Origin: Sipunculus nudus | Taxonomy: Eukaryota > Annelida > Sipuncula > Golfingiida > Sipunculidae | Direction: 5' to 3' | Length of the DNA: 64,000 nucleotides | Assembly: GCA_026874595.1 (NCBI GenBank) | Contig: CM049322.1 | Span: 9,816,400 to 9,880,399, forward strand | Translations under genes and position numbers: made by a program | Notes under the pieces: model-generated | Told to the model about the DNA's origin: nothing | The model's database searches: none | What the model saw: only the letters and a program-made list of their open reading frames with translations | In this document: positions 22,961-34,755 of the stretch, piece by piece | Layout of the letters: every line of letters starts with the position of its first letter | Numbering within the stretch: the first letter of the stretch is position 1

Positions 22961-24399
22961 TATATGATATTATGCCCTGACATTTATTGATTTCGGTCTC
23001 CAAGCAAGGAGAGCTTACATGGCATCAGCCATGGTAGAAGTAACTGATCCCTTGCAGGTACTTTTTTGTTTAACAGCAATACACATATTAGAACATTTTA
23101 CACCAATAAATGTATGTTTTATTTCCGGATAAAACGTTTCTACAACATCTGATTAAATTAGCAAGATAGAAACAATTTTCGTGACTGTCATTTATATTTT
23201 GATATTGACTACATCTGAACTGAATTTTCCTTTTTTTTGTGAAATACATTATCTCATTGAACCATTATTCATTTAACCATTGTCCAGGTTACCTTTTGAA
23301 CAAGATGATTGTAAAAATCCAGAACTATTCCCATAGCTTACTTGATACCTGTCAGTCTCAAAAGGAACACCACAAAGGGCCAATAAAAGATCAAAATATA
23401 AAGCAAAAAATTAAGGAAATCCATACAAGAATTATTGAGAAACAGGTGCTTCTGTATGAACTTTTATTCAATACAAGCCAACTGTACTGCACTTTCATAT
23501 ATGATGATAATATTTATTAAGAAATATTTAACCCAATCCTTTGCAAGATTACATTAATACGTCCGACTGCCTTCACTTTAACAGTTCTTTAGATAATATG
23601 CTCAAAAGGAATTTAAAGATGGTTGCCTGGTGGCCATTTTGGACTTCTGACAGGTCTTAAATCAGACAACAACCATTCTCTAAATCGGACCAAACATTGA
23701 AGGAAAATTACTGAAACTGCACTGAAAAAAAGGATTTCTAAGGTGGCTAACTGGCAGACATAATGGATTTTTGAGAAGTCTGACATTTGATATCACACAA
23801 CCTCCAATAAGAGACCAAACTTGGGGCAAAAATTCCAAATGATGTTACAGTAATGAATGTCCAAAACAATTCAAAAGGCATGTTCAGGCCCTCATATCAG
23901 ATTTATAGATATGCAAATGTAAAAGTGTAGGTTCAATATTTTTTATTATCGCTCTGCTTTTCAGTGGGGTCAGCAGGGTTTATAAACTGCAAAACCTGAA
24001 AGAAGAAATGCAGAAAGCATGACTAAGAGTCTTGTAATAAAATAAAGCCATCCTTAATCAAGTACACATCCACATATTATGAGAACAAATACTTGCTTTT
24101 ATATGTGGTGATTTATATAAAATATTCAGATATCTAGGAACTAAGTTTATTGCTATGATTCCATAAAATAAACTGCAAAATGTTCCCATCATCTTATAAA
24201 TCAGTAGCTAAACCTTAATACTATACTCTCATAGTGTTAATGCCTGGCTGAAGTATTCCAACAACAGTGTTTTATTAAGCAGTAACGAGATACTTATCAC
24301 TCTGTCTTATCACTTAATAGCCTAATACAAAAGGGAGTCATATGTCACCAGTGTCACTCACAATTACAGCCACACAGTGAGATGTCCCAGCCGGAGTGC
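22961..24399. other. Non-coding; weak repeat at 23.6-23.86 kb
   Basis: No gene is recognised. The 93-codon frame at 23239-23520 lacks any domain. At 23605-23860 two diverged units (GGTTGCCTGGTGGCCAT-like) suggest an old tandem repeat. Confidence 0.45.
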
Positions 24400-25545
24400 A
24401 AGCTTATATATTCAAGAAAAATAGAGATGGTCTACAAAATAAGTTTTCCTTTACCTATGACCTTGGCCTTTTGCCCACATATCAACTGGATTCTTTCTAA
24501 ATGATTGGTAACTACTAACCAATTACCTATGGCCGGGTGTAATTACTTGGCAACTAATGAGTGAATAACTTAGACCTGCAACCTTTAACCTCCTGACCAG
24601 CTGACCTCAAAATCAATTAGTTATTTCTTCATGCAAAAAGACCCATAAATATGAAGTTTGAATCACATTGAGTGATGCATAGATGTGGCATATGTAAAAG
24701 ACTGAAGGTTTGGGTTGAACAATTTCACTCGAAATATGTTCAGAAGCATTTAGAACAATATTGTGACCTTTGTGACCTTTGACCTTTTGAACTCAACATC
24801 AACAGGCTCCTTCCCCTATTGGTAGGTAAGCCATATATGACATATGGAAAGTATAGATTGAAAAGTTTGCCTGAAAATTACTCCACGCAAGAGGAGGGTG
24901 CTGTGAACTCGACCTTTGACCTTAAAATCAACAGGTCTTTTCCCCTGTTGGCAGAGAAGCGATATCAGTGCTTAAAGGTTTGGAATGAAAGGTCTAGCTT
25001 GAAATGTGTCCACAACCTTTTCAAAGAAGTGGATCCTGTGACCCTGACCTTTGACCTTGTGACCTCAACATCTATAGGATTCTTCTCCCACTTAGTAGGT
25101 GAGCTATATGTGAAAGATCAAAGAATTGGGATGAAAGGTTTGGCTTAAAATGCATCCACAGGCTTTTCAAAGAAGTTTGTTCTGTGACCTTGACCTTTGA
25201 CCTTGTGAGCTCAAAATAATTACGGTTCTTCCCCTGTTAGTAGGTGAGCTGTTTGTGAAAGATGGAAGGTTTGTGATGAAAACTTTGGCTAAAAGAATTA
25301 TTTCTGGAGGGTGGAAACATACCCCATAACTTCGAGAATATAGGTCGCAGTGACCTTATTTCAGGTTTGCAAGGAGATCTTTTTAGAACCTCTAAGACTG
25401 CATAGGGTTCATGGCCCTAGCCCCTACGGTTACGATTTGTGCCCTGCTAACGGACGGACGGCCGGCCGGACGGACAGACGGAAGGACGACGGACAAAGAC
25501 CCATCGCTATAGTCCAGCATGACTGAAAGTCAGCTGAGCTAAAAA
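24400..25545 (+). repeat. Dispersed repeat, copy 1, with TGACCTTTGACCT motifs
   Basis: A repetitive block made of about 150-165-bp diverged monomers. Each carries a TGACCT-rich segment followed by TCTTCCCCTNTTGGTAGGTGAGC and GATGAAAGGTTTGGCT-like blocks. Exact TGACCTTTGACCT occurs at 24773-24785, 25045-25057 and 25191-25203. The segment 24959-25431 recurs at 31761-32232 with about 97% identity by eye. The right end carries a GGAC-type short repeat (25452-25490). The open frame at 24819-25148 follows the repeat and is not a gene. Confidence 0.8.
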
Positions 25546-28320
25546 TTATTAAATATGCAATTTCAATATGCTGCACCACAAAAATACCAGATGTTTAAAA
25601 TTGAATTAACAGAATCATGTGTGCCATATTGATAATATTTATAATACACTCATATTCTTCGAATATTAATACAAACTTCGGATCCTTTTCTAGTTTTTTA
25701 ATCCTACTCGAAACCATAGGAATGCGTGTTATTAGGCAAGGAACAAATATGGGCCTATTGAGAGGCGAATGATGAACTAGAAGGAAACTAACATGAAGTG
25801 TAAAGTTGAAATTATCAAATAAATATTACCATAAACATTTAATTTACTGTCCTGGTTACAGTCATATTGATTACTAAACGCTCAATTAAAAAATAAAGTT
25901 CCAGTTGCTTTTACTTGAGGCATGTAGACTAAGAATAAATACCATGGATTTCCCATGCATCTGAAGGAATTTACATCATTTCACAATGAAAGGTTACACC
26001 GACCTCCTGCCTTTGGCAAAAAGTGGGGGAGTGGGTGCGCCCCCCCCCCCCCCTGAAAAACCTTTGCAGCAGATGTCGCGCCTTTTCTGTAGTCGCACAG
26101 ATAGTATGACTCGCCTACACTTGAAGTCATCATTGACACCTGGGCTTTTGTTCACTGATGGTAAATGCAATTAGTGTACACACGGCTTAAAAATTCAACT
26201 ATCTCAGATGGTTAAATAAAGTAACCATGTAAAACAAAAATGTATTAAACTAACCGACAAGCCGAACACGGGCAAAATACTTACACAGCCCCTGTGACTC
26301 CATTGCGTTGAAAATCTAGGCCGCACAGATTTTGCTGAGCATTGGAAAATCCAAGTTGTAGCGCCATCTCTCAGCAGACAGTCGAACTAAATTCAATCGA
26401 GTTCTTTAGGCCGATTACTTTGACCCAGTTCCGGTGGCCTTGACCTATTCTTCAAGGACGGTCAAGGTTTCATGTGTTGTGCTTACGCAGCGTTAAAATT
26501 AGGCATTTTTGGCATTATTATAATGCTTACCTTTCCATAGGTGGAAATATTTATTTTTGTCATAATTGCCTCCACAATCCATAGGTGGAGATATTTGTTT
26601 TAAGCATTATTATTTCCACCTATCCATGGAAACTCCAGATGGAACGTCCACATTTCAGTTCTATTTTACACAACTCTGGTTCTTCCAAAAGTAATCGAGA
26701 ACATCAGTGGGATTATTAGGACAAGGGGGCGCAAGAGGAGGATTGATGGAGATCCGTGTATTGTCGCATAACAGTTACAAGACTTCAGTTATTATTATTT
26801 AATTTATGTATTCCCGAGTATATTTAGATAAAAAATATATCCTTAACTATAAGCCGATTACTTACCAAAGATGTACCTTACTATAGACCAATTACTTTGA
26901 CCTAGTTCAAGTGGTCTTGACCTATTTTCAAGATCACAGGCGACAAAAAGTGGGATATTTTTCAGATATTCAATATAAAATTCTCTTCTTATCTATAATA
27001 TATACAAACAAATTGATTTAAATCCTCAAATAATATCTGGTTTCCAACATTTCTTGGGGTTTCCCATTACAATCACTCATGCGGAATCATATGAGAAAGG
27101 TGACTAAGCACGTTTTAGTTAGGCTACGTTTCCGGATGAAATATATGACCCAGAAAATTGAAAACTTGACAAACATGTGCCTATAATGTAGGAGAGCAGC
27201 TACAAGTTAGGTAGCGGTATTTTTAATATTTTCATAATAATATGCAAATTACGAATATGAGACGTCAGCTTTTTTAGCTCATCTGTGCAAACTCAAGAAG
27301 GAACGATCAAATTTCATTTGTTTTACCGGACTATCATTCTTCCAATACTGTTATAAGTGGTTAAAACATAAGAGGGTCTATCGGCGGTAGGAAAGTGGGT
27401 CGAGGGGGCTGATTGGATTGTGTAAGGATCGGTAGATATACATGTATGTCGCATGAGAGTTACAAGAAGTCTAGTTATAATTATTATTTAATCACTTCAT
27501 TTCATCCTGTATGATTGATACTCACTCAGATATACCTGATGAAGCTCAGAATCTTTGACCAAGCTTCATGTACCTTGACATATTTTTAAAACTGTCAGGG
27601 GTATAAAAAGTCTGATTTTTATCAGATTTTCAATGTCGATATTTTTTCTATCTAGAAGTGTTACAGAAAAATGGATTAAATAATTGCCGTACAAAATCTT
27701 TTTTCAAACATATTCATGACAATTTATTTTCAATTTAGAATTTAGATGAGTTTTGTGATGAAAAAAAAGCATCCGAGCTGAGACATTAAAGATAACATAC
27801 GCCATACGTTCCAAATCAATTCCGTGACCATTTTTGTTGGTTTGCATTTAAATGGAACGATGGATTTATCGGATATTGTCCTGCGGAGTCTTCTGTGATT
27901 TGATTAAGGTAATGCTGAATGTACCCATTTAAACAAGATTATCTCTGCACACATGCATAATTTATCATATCACTCATGTAACAGAAAAAAGGCAACGAGC
28001 AGTAGAGTTCTTCTGATCCCTAACGCAACAAAAGACGATAATCCTAACAAATAAAGTGTCGAATCTAACATGTAGGCTATTTCCACATTCAGCTAGGAAC
28101 TTGGATGTATGGCACTAAGTTTTATTTTATTAAATCAAGTTCTTATATACGATGCCTCTTTGTGTGACATTTCATTAACTAATTAACTCCCTACGTTGAT
28201 GATAGAGTAGGTGATATATAAACTTAAAAAAAATTATATGTATATGAAACTTTTATACACAGAAAATTCACTTCATTGCCACTTTCTCCTTTAAAAAACA
28301 CGTCACGTGACATCATTTCG
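25546..28320. other. Non-coding; about 640-bp diverged tandem duplication
   Basis: No gene. Segments about 26640-27060 and 27285-27720 align in order: a phrase ending TTCTTCCAA, then GTCGCAT(A/G)A then AGTTACAAGA, then TTGACCTA or TTGACATA followed by TTTTCAA. A further partial copy lies near 26390-26480. A 14-C run is at 26040-26053. At 26532-26635 two direct copies of CCATAGGTGGA and an inverted copy CCACCTATCCATGG give a local fold. Confidence 0.5.
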
Positions 28321-28470
28321 CTGATTCCGATAGAAGTGTGCAAATACACAGAGGGATCGGGGATCTGTCGTAGTTTAGTGGCAAAAGAATTCAACAGGAA
28401 ATCGGAAAATCATGGGTTTCCATCCCATCGGCAGTGAACCGACTTTTCTGTGTATACCAGTTCCATCTCT
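28321..28470 (+). mobile_element. tRNA-derived SINE, family B, copy 1
   Basis: Aligns along its length with 46204-46353 (GTGTGNAAATACACAGAG, GGAAATCGGAA, GGCAGTGAACCGACTTT, CTGTGTAT). The promoter boxes are decayed here: A-box-like TAGTTTAGTGG at 28371-28381 and B-box remnant GGGTTTCCATCCCA at 28424-28437. It is followed within 26 bp by a (TA)n tract, after which the Penelope-like element starts. Confidence 0.7.
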
Positions 28471-28492
28471 ATACAATGAACCAGCATGGCTA

Positions 28493-28495
<3 letters not shown>

Positions 28496-28548
<53 letters not shown>
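28496..28548. repeat. (TA)n microsatellite
   Basis: About 26 TA units, abutting the 3' end of the Penelope-like element. Confidence 0.95.
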
Positions 28549-28553
<5 letters not shown>

Positions 28554-28638
28554 CGTGTAGCCGTGTTAGTCCCTCAGTGTATAGATAACAGAATGAAGAC
28601 GCCTTAGTGTTTACTAACTGTTTAATTCAACCACGAGC

Positions 28639-28665
28639 TTTCGAAGCTTATAGCTTTTTCATCAG
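28639..28665 (-). ncRNA. Hammerhead-ribozyme-like core in Penelope 3' end
   Basis: The minus strand has CTGATGA (28665-28659), a 5-bp stem AAGCT/AGCTT with an ATA loop, and then GAAA (28642-28639). This is the order of the hammerhead catalytic core, with stem II between CUGANGA and GAAA. Hammerhead motifs are established features of Penelope-like elements. One A-C mismatch sits at the base of stem II, and I could not define a convincing stem III, so activity is uncertain. Confidence 0.5.
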
Positions 28666-28693
28666 ATATCAAGTTGCAAGGTATAGAAATCGG

Positions 28694-28696
<3 letters not shown>

Positions 28697-28729
<33 letters not shown>
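28697..28729. repeat. (TA)n microsatellite within the element's 3' region
   Basis: About 16 TA units between the Penelope 3' UTR and the hammerhead-like segment. Confidence 0.95.
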
Positions 28730-28732
<3 letters not shown>

Positions 28733-29243
28733 AGATAAACAATTTCTAATGACCATAATGCATGGTATAGTGTAATGGATCTGTGATTGGCTACTCTGAA
28801 TTTGTATCATGTTGACCCAGGTTCCGAGTGTGTCATTGTTATTTACCCATAATGCTAGGTTATGACTGTCCGGGTTATGTTGAGTTCATGTCCTCTGACA
28901 TAATAAAGGTTTAAAGTTCATTATGCTCATCGGCTCAATGTTGATGATGATTGACGACTAATGTGGTGGCGATCTTGTTGTGCAAGTCCATGATTATGAA
29001 TAGAGATAATCCATATGTAAATGGTGTATTAAATGATATATTAAAAAGTCGGTAGCAGAAAGTTTACGTATAAGATGCTGACGTTTGTCGATTACTTGAT
29101 ATTATTATTGTGTGTAAGCCTGAGAGGGGATCTCACAACACGGCGGTATCAGTGGCGGGAATGTGCACGTATGCATGAGGAATGACGTCACGTCATTATC
29201 AATATGGAGGGGTCGTTCTGTGCTATTAATATTATGGTATGTC

Positions 29244-30524
29244 TCAATGTCTGTAGTGTGCCATGAAACCGGCATCGCGATTTAATCCTTTCCTTATGGT
29301 GTCAAATTTATCAATCAATTTTAGTTCCAATATCTGTCGTTGTCGTATGTCGGTAAGGTGGCCCTTTAGAACGCAAATCTGCATGCATTCTGGCGAGTGT
29401 TCCTGTTGAGAAAAATGTTCTCCGACCGGTAAGTTCGTGTCTCGCGTTTCAATGGACTGTCTGTGGCCATTTATTCTAAGACTTAGCATAAGCCTGGTTT
29501 CGCCTATATAAATAACTCCTGGACATATTTTACATAGGATGGCATAGACTACACCTTTACTGGTGCAGTCAAAGTGTCCCTGAATAGTGTGTTTGGCACC
29601 ATGGATAATTAGGGTTTCCATGCGGACTATGAGTGGGCATGTGCGACAGCGCGGTCTTTTACATGGGAATGTACCGTTAGTGTTATCATATCTGAAGCTT
29701 TGATTTGTACTAATTTTTTTATGTAGATTATGGGGTTGTTTAAAAGAGACGAGTGGTGTGTCGGGAAAGAGGGGTTTTAATGTAGGGTCCGATTCTAATA
29801 AAGGTTGCAGATCGTGGATAATTCTTTTTAGAGGTTTTAGTATGCGGGGATGAAATGTTGAAACTAACGGTGTGCGAGTGTTTTCTATTTTGATTTTTGG
29901 AGCGAGTAGAGAGCTGCGTGAGATTTTAGTGGCTTTTCCTATTTGTTTTTCTACTGTTTTCTGTTTGTATACCATATTGATAAAAATATTTTGTAGTTTC
30001 GCTATGTTTCGATTTCTATCGGATATGTCGGAACATATCCTATTGTATATTATGGCTTGACTGAATATAATGGATTTACCAACATGGGGTGGGTGACAAC
30101 TAGTAGGATGGATATAATTATACCTGTCGGTGGGTTTGCGGTAAATAGATGTGTGAATGTTGCCATCTGTTAATTTTACTGTGGTGTCAAGGAAATTAAT
30201 CCTATCTACGGAGTATTCTATTTTGAATTTTATGTCTGGGTGAAAATTATTGAAATCTCTATAAAATTTTAATAGGTTTTCACGACCATGATGCCATATA
30301 AGAAATATATGGTCGATGTAGCGTAGGTAGAGTAAAAGTTTAAATGTTTGTTGATCAAGAAAATTTTCTCCCATTGAAATCATAAATGTGTTTGCATATT
30401 GTGGCGCCATGCGTGTACCCATGGGCGCTCCCAGCATCTGAAGATAAATCTCATTGTTGAAGCTAAAATAATTATGGGTGAGAATAAATTCCGCTAGTTT
30501 TTTTACGACTGATGGGGCTGTCAC
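29244..30524 (-). pseudogene. Penelope-like RT C-terminal half plus GIY-YIG endonuclease
   Basis: A 426-codon frame. RT blocks near the start are LGAPMGTRMAPQYANTF and LLYLRYIDHIFLIW. The second is the catalytic box, where the usual YIDD is YIDH, so the second Asp is lost by a single base change. A thumb-like stretch follows (RINFLDTTVKL, IYRKPTDRYNYIHPTSCHP). A Cys cluster, CKRPRCRTCPL, precedes the GIY-YIG domain: VVYAILCKICPGVIYIGETR, RINGHR, VGEHF and LELKLIDKFDTIRKGLNRD. The endonuclease motifs look intact. In these elements the nuclease nicks target DNA for primed reverse transcription. The frame is joined to the upstream RT half only by a frameshift near 30524. Confidence 0.85.
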
Positions 30525-31081
30525 GTTTTCGGTATGAAATTTTGTGAGTAATTTAAAGATGCGGCAAGCCCGTCATTATGGGGGATATTGGTGTAAAGGG
30601 ATTCCACATCAAGAGTTGCTAAGGTTGAATGTGGTGGAATTTTGTTGATTTGGCCAAGTTTGTTTAAGAAATCATTGGTGTCTCGAACGTACCTACTGGA
30701 ATTTTGGACTATAGGCTTTAAACATGATTCTACAAAACCGGATATTTTTTCAGTGAGTGTACCCAATCCGGAGATGATGGGACGACCAGGGTTGTTTTGT
30801 TTGTGAATTTTGGGAAGTGTATAGAAGTAGCCGGGTTTAGGATCACATGGGATTAATTCATTAATTTGATGTTGTATTTCTAGAGGGAATGTGGAGATAA
30901 GACCGTTTAGCTCTTGCAGATAATGTAAGGTTGGGTCTTTTTCTAGGTTTTTATAATACTTATGATTATTAAGTTGGCGATACGCTTCTTTAACATAGTC
31001 ATTCTTATTTTGTATGACAGTGGCTCCCCCTTTATCGGCAGGTCTGATCACAATTCCATTATTATTCTGTAATTTAATCAT
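30521..31081 (-). pseudogene. Penelope-like RT N-terminal half
   Basis: A frame of 186 codons with IVIRPADKGGATVI, GYFYTLPKIHK, NPGRPIISG, a SGFVESCLKPIV block and LATLDVESLYTNIPH. The last carries the first catalytic Asp of the RT. It reads into a frameshift at about 30524, after which the palm continues in the next frame. Its open sequence also extends upstream in the same frame to about 31325 (containing AYNFTNGERKAM), so the M at 31081 is not the natural start. Confidence 0.82.
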
Positions 31082-31727
31082 TGCTTTGCGCTCACCGTTT
31101 GTGAAATTATATGCTGGTGTGGTTATTTTGTCTATAATTTCAGTTTTAATCCTGCTCCTGAATGTGTTAATGTATAAATCTAACTTTTGATTCCGCCCGG
31201 GTAGAGGTGTCCATCTGCTGTAACGAACTTTTCTAGTTTTTTTATCCGTTTGTTTGTGTAGTCCGCATAATGCATCTGTGTCTTTGCTAAAATATTCTGC
31301 CAGGAGGAGTCTCCGGAAAAAAATCGTCTATATATCCTCAAAGCGCTATGTTATCTATTGATTTAGTCGGGCAAAACTTGAGACCCTTGGAGAGTAATTT
31401 AGTTTCAGAGTCAGTTAATTTATAAGCTGATAAGTTGATAATCTTAGATGGATCAGATGTCGCAGGTCTGTCTGTGTGTTTGTTGTTCGACTTGTCTGTA
31501 TAAACGGTCAAGGCATGTGTGAATTTGGGTCTGTCGAAATGTTCGAGTATATTGGTTCGAAATGTTTTTAACAGGGGGTTTTATGAAATTATGGCCGTGT
31601 TGTGAGAGTCTCTCAAGCTTACCTCTCTTCCGGGTGATATAAATGTGTAGCTCCCGCGTATACACTTTCATGATTTCAGTGAGTGTTTCAGAGTCCGGGT
31701 TGATTTGCTGAAGTAATTCTTCATACT
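31082..31727 (-). pseudogene. Penelope-like N-terminal region, frameshifted and truncated
   Basis: The minus strand encodes the N-terminal region typical of the family in three consecutive frames. 31727-31590 is open from the (TA)n edge (EELLQQINPDSETLTEI, then the Lys/Arg-rich ITRKRGKLERL). A frame near 31520-31330 carries LTDSETKLLSKGLKFCP, a characteristic Penelope N-terminal motif. Then comes the frame that continues into the RT. Frameshifts at about 31590 and 31325 break it. No start codon of the original protein remains. Confidence 0.75.
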
Positions 31728-31750
31728 TATATATATATATATATATATAT
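31728..31750. repeat. (TA)n microsatellite at Penelope 5' truncation
   Basis: About 11 TA units where the Penelope coding sequence ends and the dispersed repeat copy 2 begins 10 bp further on. Confidence 0.9.
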
Positions 31751-31760
31751 GTGTATGTTT

Positions 31761-32232
31761 GCGATATCAGTGCTGAAAGGTTGGAATGAAAGGTCTAGCT
31801 TGAAATGTGTCCACAACCTTTCCAAAGAAGTGTATCCTGTGACCCTGACCTTTGACCTTGTGACCTCAACATCTATAGGATTCTTCTCCCACTTAATAGG
31901 TGAGCTATATGTAAAAGATCAAAGAATTGGGATGAAAGGTTTGGCTTAAAATGCATCCACAGGCTTTTCAAAGAAGTTGGTTCTGTGACCTTGACCTTTG
32001 ACCTTGTGAGCTCAAAATAATTATGGTTCTTCCCCTGTTGGTAGGTGAGCCGTATGTGAAAGATGGAAGGTTTGGGATGAAAACTTTGGCTAAAAGAATT
32101 ATTTCTGGGGGGTGGAAACATACCCCATAACTTCGAGAATATATGTCGCAGTGACCTTATTTCAGGTTTGCAAGGAGATCTTTTTAGAACCTCTAAGACT
32201 GCATAGGGTTCATGGCCCTAGCCCCTACGGTT
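31761..32232 (+). repeat. Dispersed repeat, copy 2
   Basis: Matches 24959-25431 in the same orientation over 472 bp with few differences. It includes TGACCTTTGACCT at 31846-31858 and 31992-32004. The left part of the family is missing, cut at the (TA)n/Penelope junction, and the right end lacks the GGAC short repeat. Confidence 0.9.
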
Positions 32233-34698
32233 TTACATAAATATATATATTCACTGATTCAGTTTATATAATTTATGAATATTAAGAAATTTTTCTCCAT
32301 GGTTTTTGAAAAACCAGAAACCAAAGAAAAACTAGAAACCAGGAAATATACATTATATGATATACCCTTTTGGTATTTACAGTAATTGATCTATTAAATG
32401 CCTCCGCCTGTTACTTATTAAGTGGGAATGTGTTGCAACAAACTGATCATTGCCAGCTTTCTAAAGTTCCATTAAGTCTTTAAAATCATATCTTGCATAT
32501 ACTCTTCTTTAAATGATGTCCAGAAATGCAAAAATGTATTTTCACACCATATGGTGATTTAGAGATCAAATTTGGACTCTAAGACTGAGGGCTTTCTTTA
32601 AAAAGAAAACATAAATCACTAAAACATTAAGCCTTAAAACTTATTTGGATTTATACGGTATGCCTGTAAAGTATACAGTTAGTCACGAACATTCTTAGAC
32701 CGAAATAAACGGATATCTAATATCACAATATATGTAACGTTATGAGTACATTATATTGTATATGGGGCCCATTATGTCTTTCTTTCTTTCTTTTAGTACT
32801 TAATTTGTCTACGGTTATTATACAATTAGGATACATATGTCTACTCTGTTCAGTTCAAGCTGTCTATAATGCCCTATCTAACACCAGCGGAGGACCAGTG
32901 ATTCATAGTCCACCTCACAACGGCAGTCTGCAGTCTGTACCAAGAATCAGTCAGATTTCGAGGCTTATAATTCCGGGATGTTCCGAGAGATTTCTTGAAT
33001 TATGAAGGACAATTCCAATTAGGGTTGCACATCATAGATAGATGATGTGATGTCTGTCGGTCTCTCTTTCTCTCTCTATATATTATGTTATATAGACATA
33101 TACATATATATGATATTACATTTAATATCTTATTTTGACTATCATACTACCCCTTACAACTAATATGAGAGGGACAAATAGGGCAAATAACATTCCACGT
33201 TCCTGAGGGATTGTTTTAAACATATTTTGATGGCAATTGAATCACCAGAGGCCAGTAATACCATCAGTATTGCCGACCCCTTTAAGTCATAGTAACACAA
33301 GTATAGGGATCCGCGATAATTACTCACTGAGGCCTCATTTATATTGTATGATTTTTGTAAGTGTTAAATGTGACATTTCCAGTTTGCCTGTTGCATACAT
33401 TTTAATCTATTAGATCTTTATTTGATGTATCCCTTAATTCGAAGACATAAGTATAGCTTCACCTAGTACTCTGGTAGGGCCAGATAATGTTTATTAATCA
33501 TAATAAAATATCATGCATAGCAATTATTTCAAGATGTTAAAATGTTTTCTCATCTATTTAGTTTCTTCATGTAAAATTGAATGAATATTGCCATCTAAAA
33601 AGAATTAAAATAGTTGTTCATTACATTTTAATCTGTACAACATTTTTATTTCAAAATTATACAGTTTTATTTACATAAGATCGTAGGTGTTGTGTTGATT
33701 TTTAACTAAATAAATACATATTTGTAAAACTAATACACTAAGGCAAGCATTACAATAGTTGCATTAAGGTTATTCCCTGTAACAAGTGATGTAGTAATAT
33801 ATAAAACATATCGAGAGACAACCCTTTGTATACGTGTTCGTTCACATATACAGTGAATCCTTATGTTCTCGCTTGAAGAGGTGGAGTAATAAAGAGGAGT
33901 AATAAATATGATGCAAAACCACCAACTTTATAAAATTACTTGGCCATATGAACTGTATACATCTATAGTCTCGCCAAAATGGTAAGCTGAATAATCAAAA
34001 TTAAAACTCAGTAGTTTTGTGAATGCTTCATATCCAAGTTGAAAGAATTCTGGAAACGTTACTATATTACATTGGTATAAGATTCAAAGCACTTGAAAGA
34101 CAAGTTAGAACGTTGACAAAGTGAGTTTTCTACCTCATTGAGAATCGAGTAAATACCTCCTGGAGATTTGGCTTTGGAACTTCTAGTACCGACAAAAAAA
34201 AAACACTTTTAAGTCAAACCATTAATTTTAGTGAAGTAACTTTAATACGCTCATTTTTTTCCTTTCGACACAAATAAATAGTTCGATATTTGTGTCTACC
34301 CATGACTTGTGATGTCTACAATAAATACTGAATAATAACTCCTGGTAAACATAACTAAAACTAAGCAAGTGACGATGCCATTGTTTTATTATTTTCAACA
34401 AGGGTGGCTTTTTACATCTGACATGCATATCTATGTTGAAATGCCTATATAACTATGTAACTACAGGTTAATCACGAAACAAAACAAAATCATTCAATCA
34501 AGTTTTGCATGCATATATATTATATATAAACCGTGATATAAGGTGCACAAGTAAGAATTCTTTTTGAATAAATACATCACCGGCCAATAACAAAAAATAA
34601 CGTATAACGTTTAAGTTCATATATATGAATATTCAGAGTAAGACATGACCAACAATATGTATTTCTAACTTATTTGCACAAAAATTATATGATAGTTG

Positions 34699-34755
<57 letters not shown>

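Larger units (their letters stand above)
28549..31727 (-). mobile_element. Penelope-like retroelement, 5'-truncated, GIY-YIG type
   Basis: A minus-strand element running from a (TA)n tract at 31728-31750 to the (TA)n at 28496-28548. Its ORF encodes an N-terminal region, a Penelope-type RT and a C-terminal GIY-YIG endonuclease. The layout and the Cys cluster before the endonuclease resemble Neptune/Poseidon-type elements. The coding frame is open right up to 31727, so the copy is 5'-truncated within coding sequence at the microsatellite. An internal (TA)n (28697-28729) lies in the 3' region, followed by a hammerhead-like core. Several frameshifts make it non-functional. Confidence 0.88.

Noticed and set aside
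24819-25148. 109-codon plus frame
   Set aside because: It lies wholly in the dispersed repeat. The same translation recurs at 31749-31949 as part of repeat copy 2.
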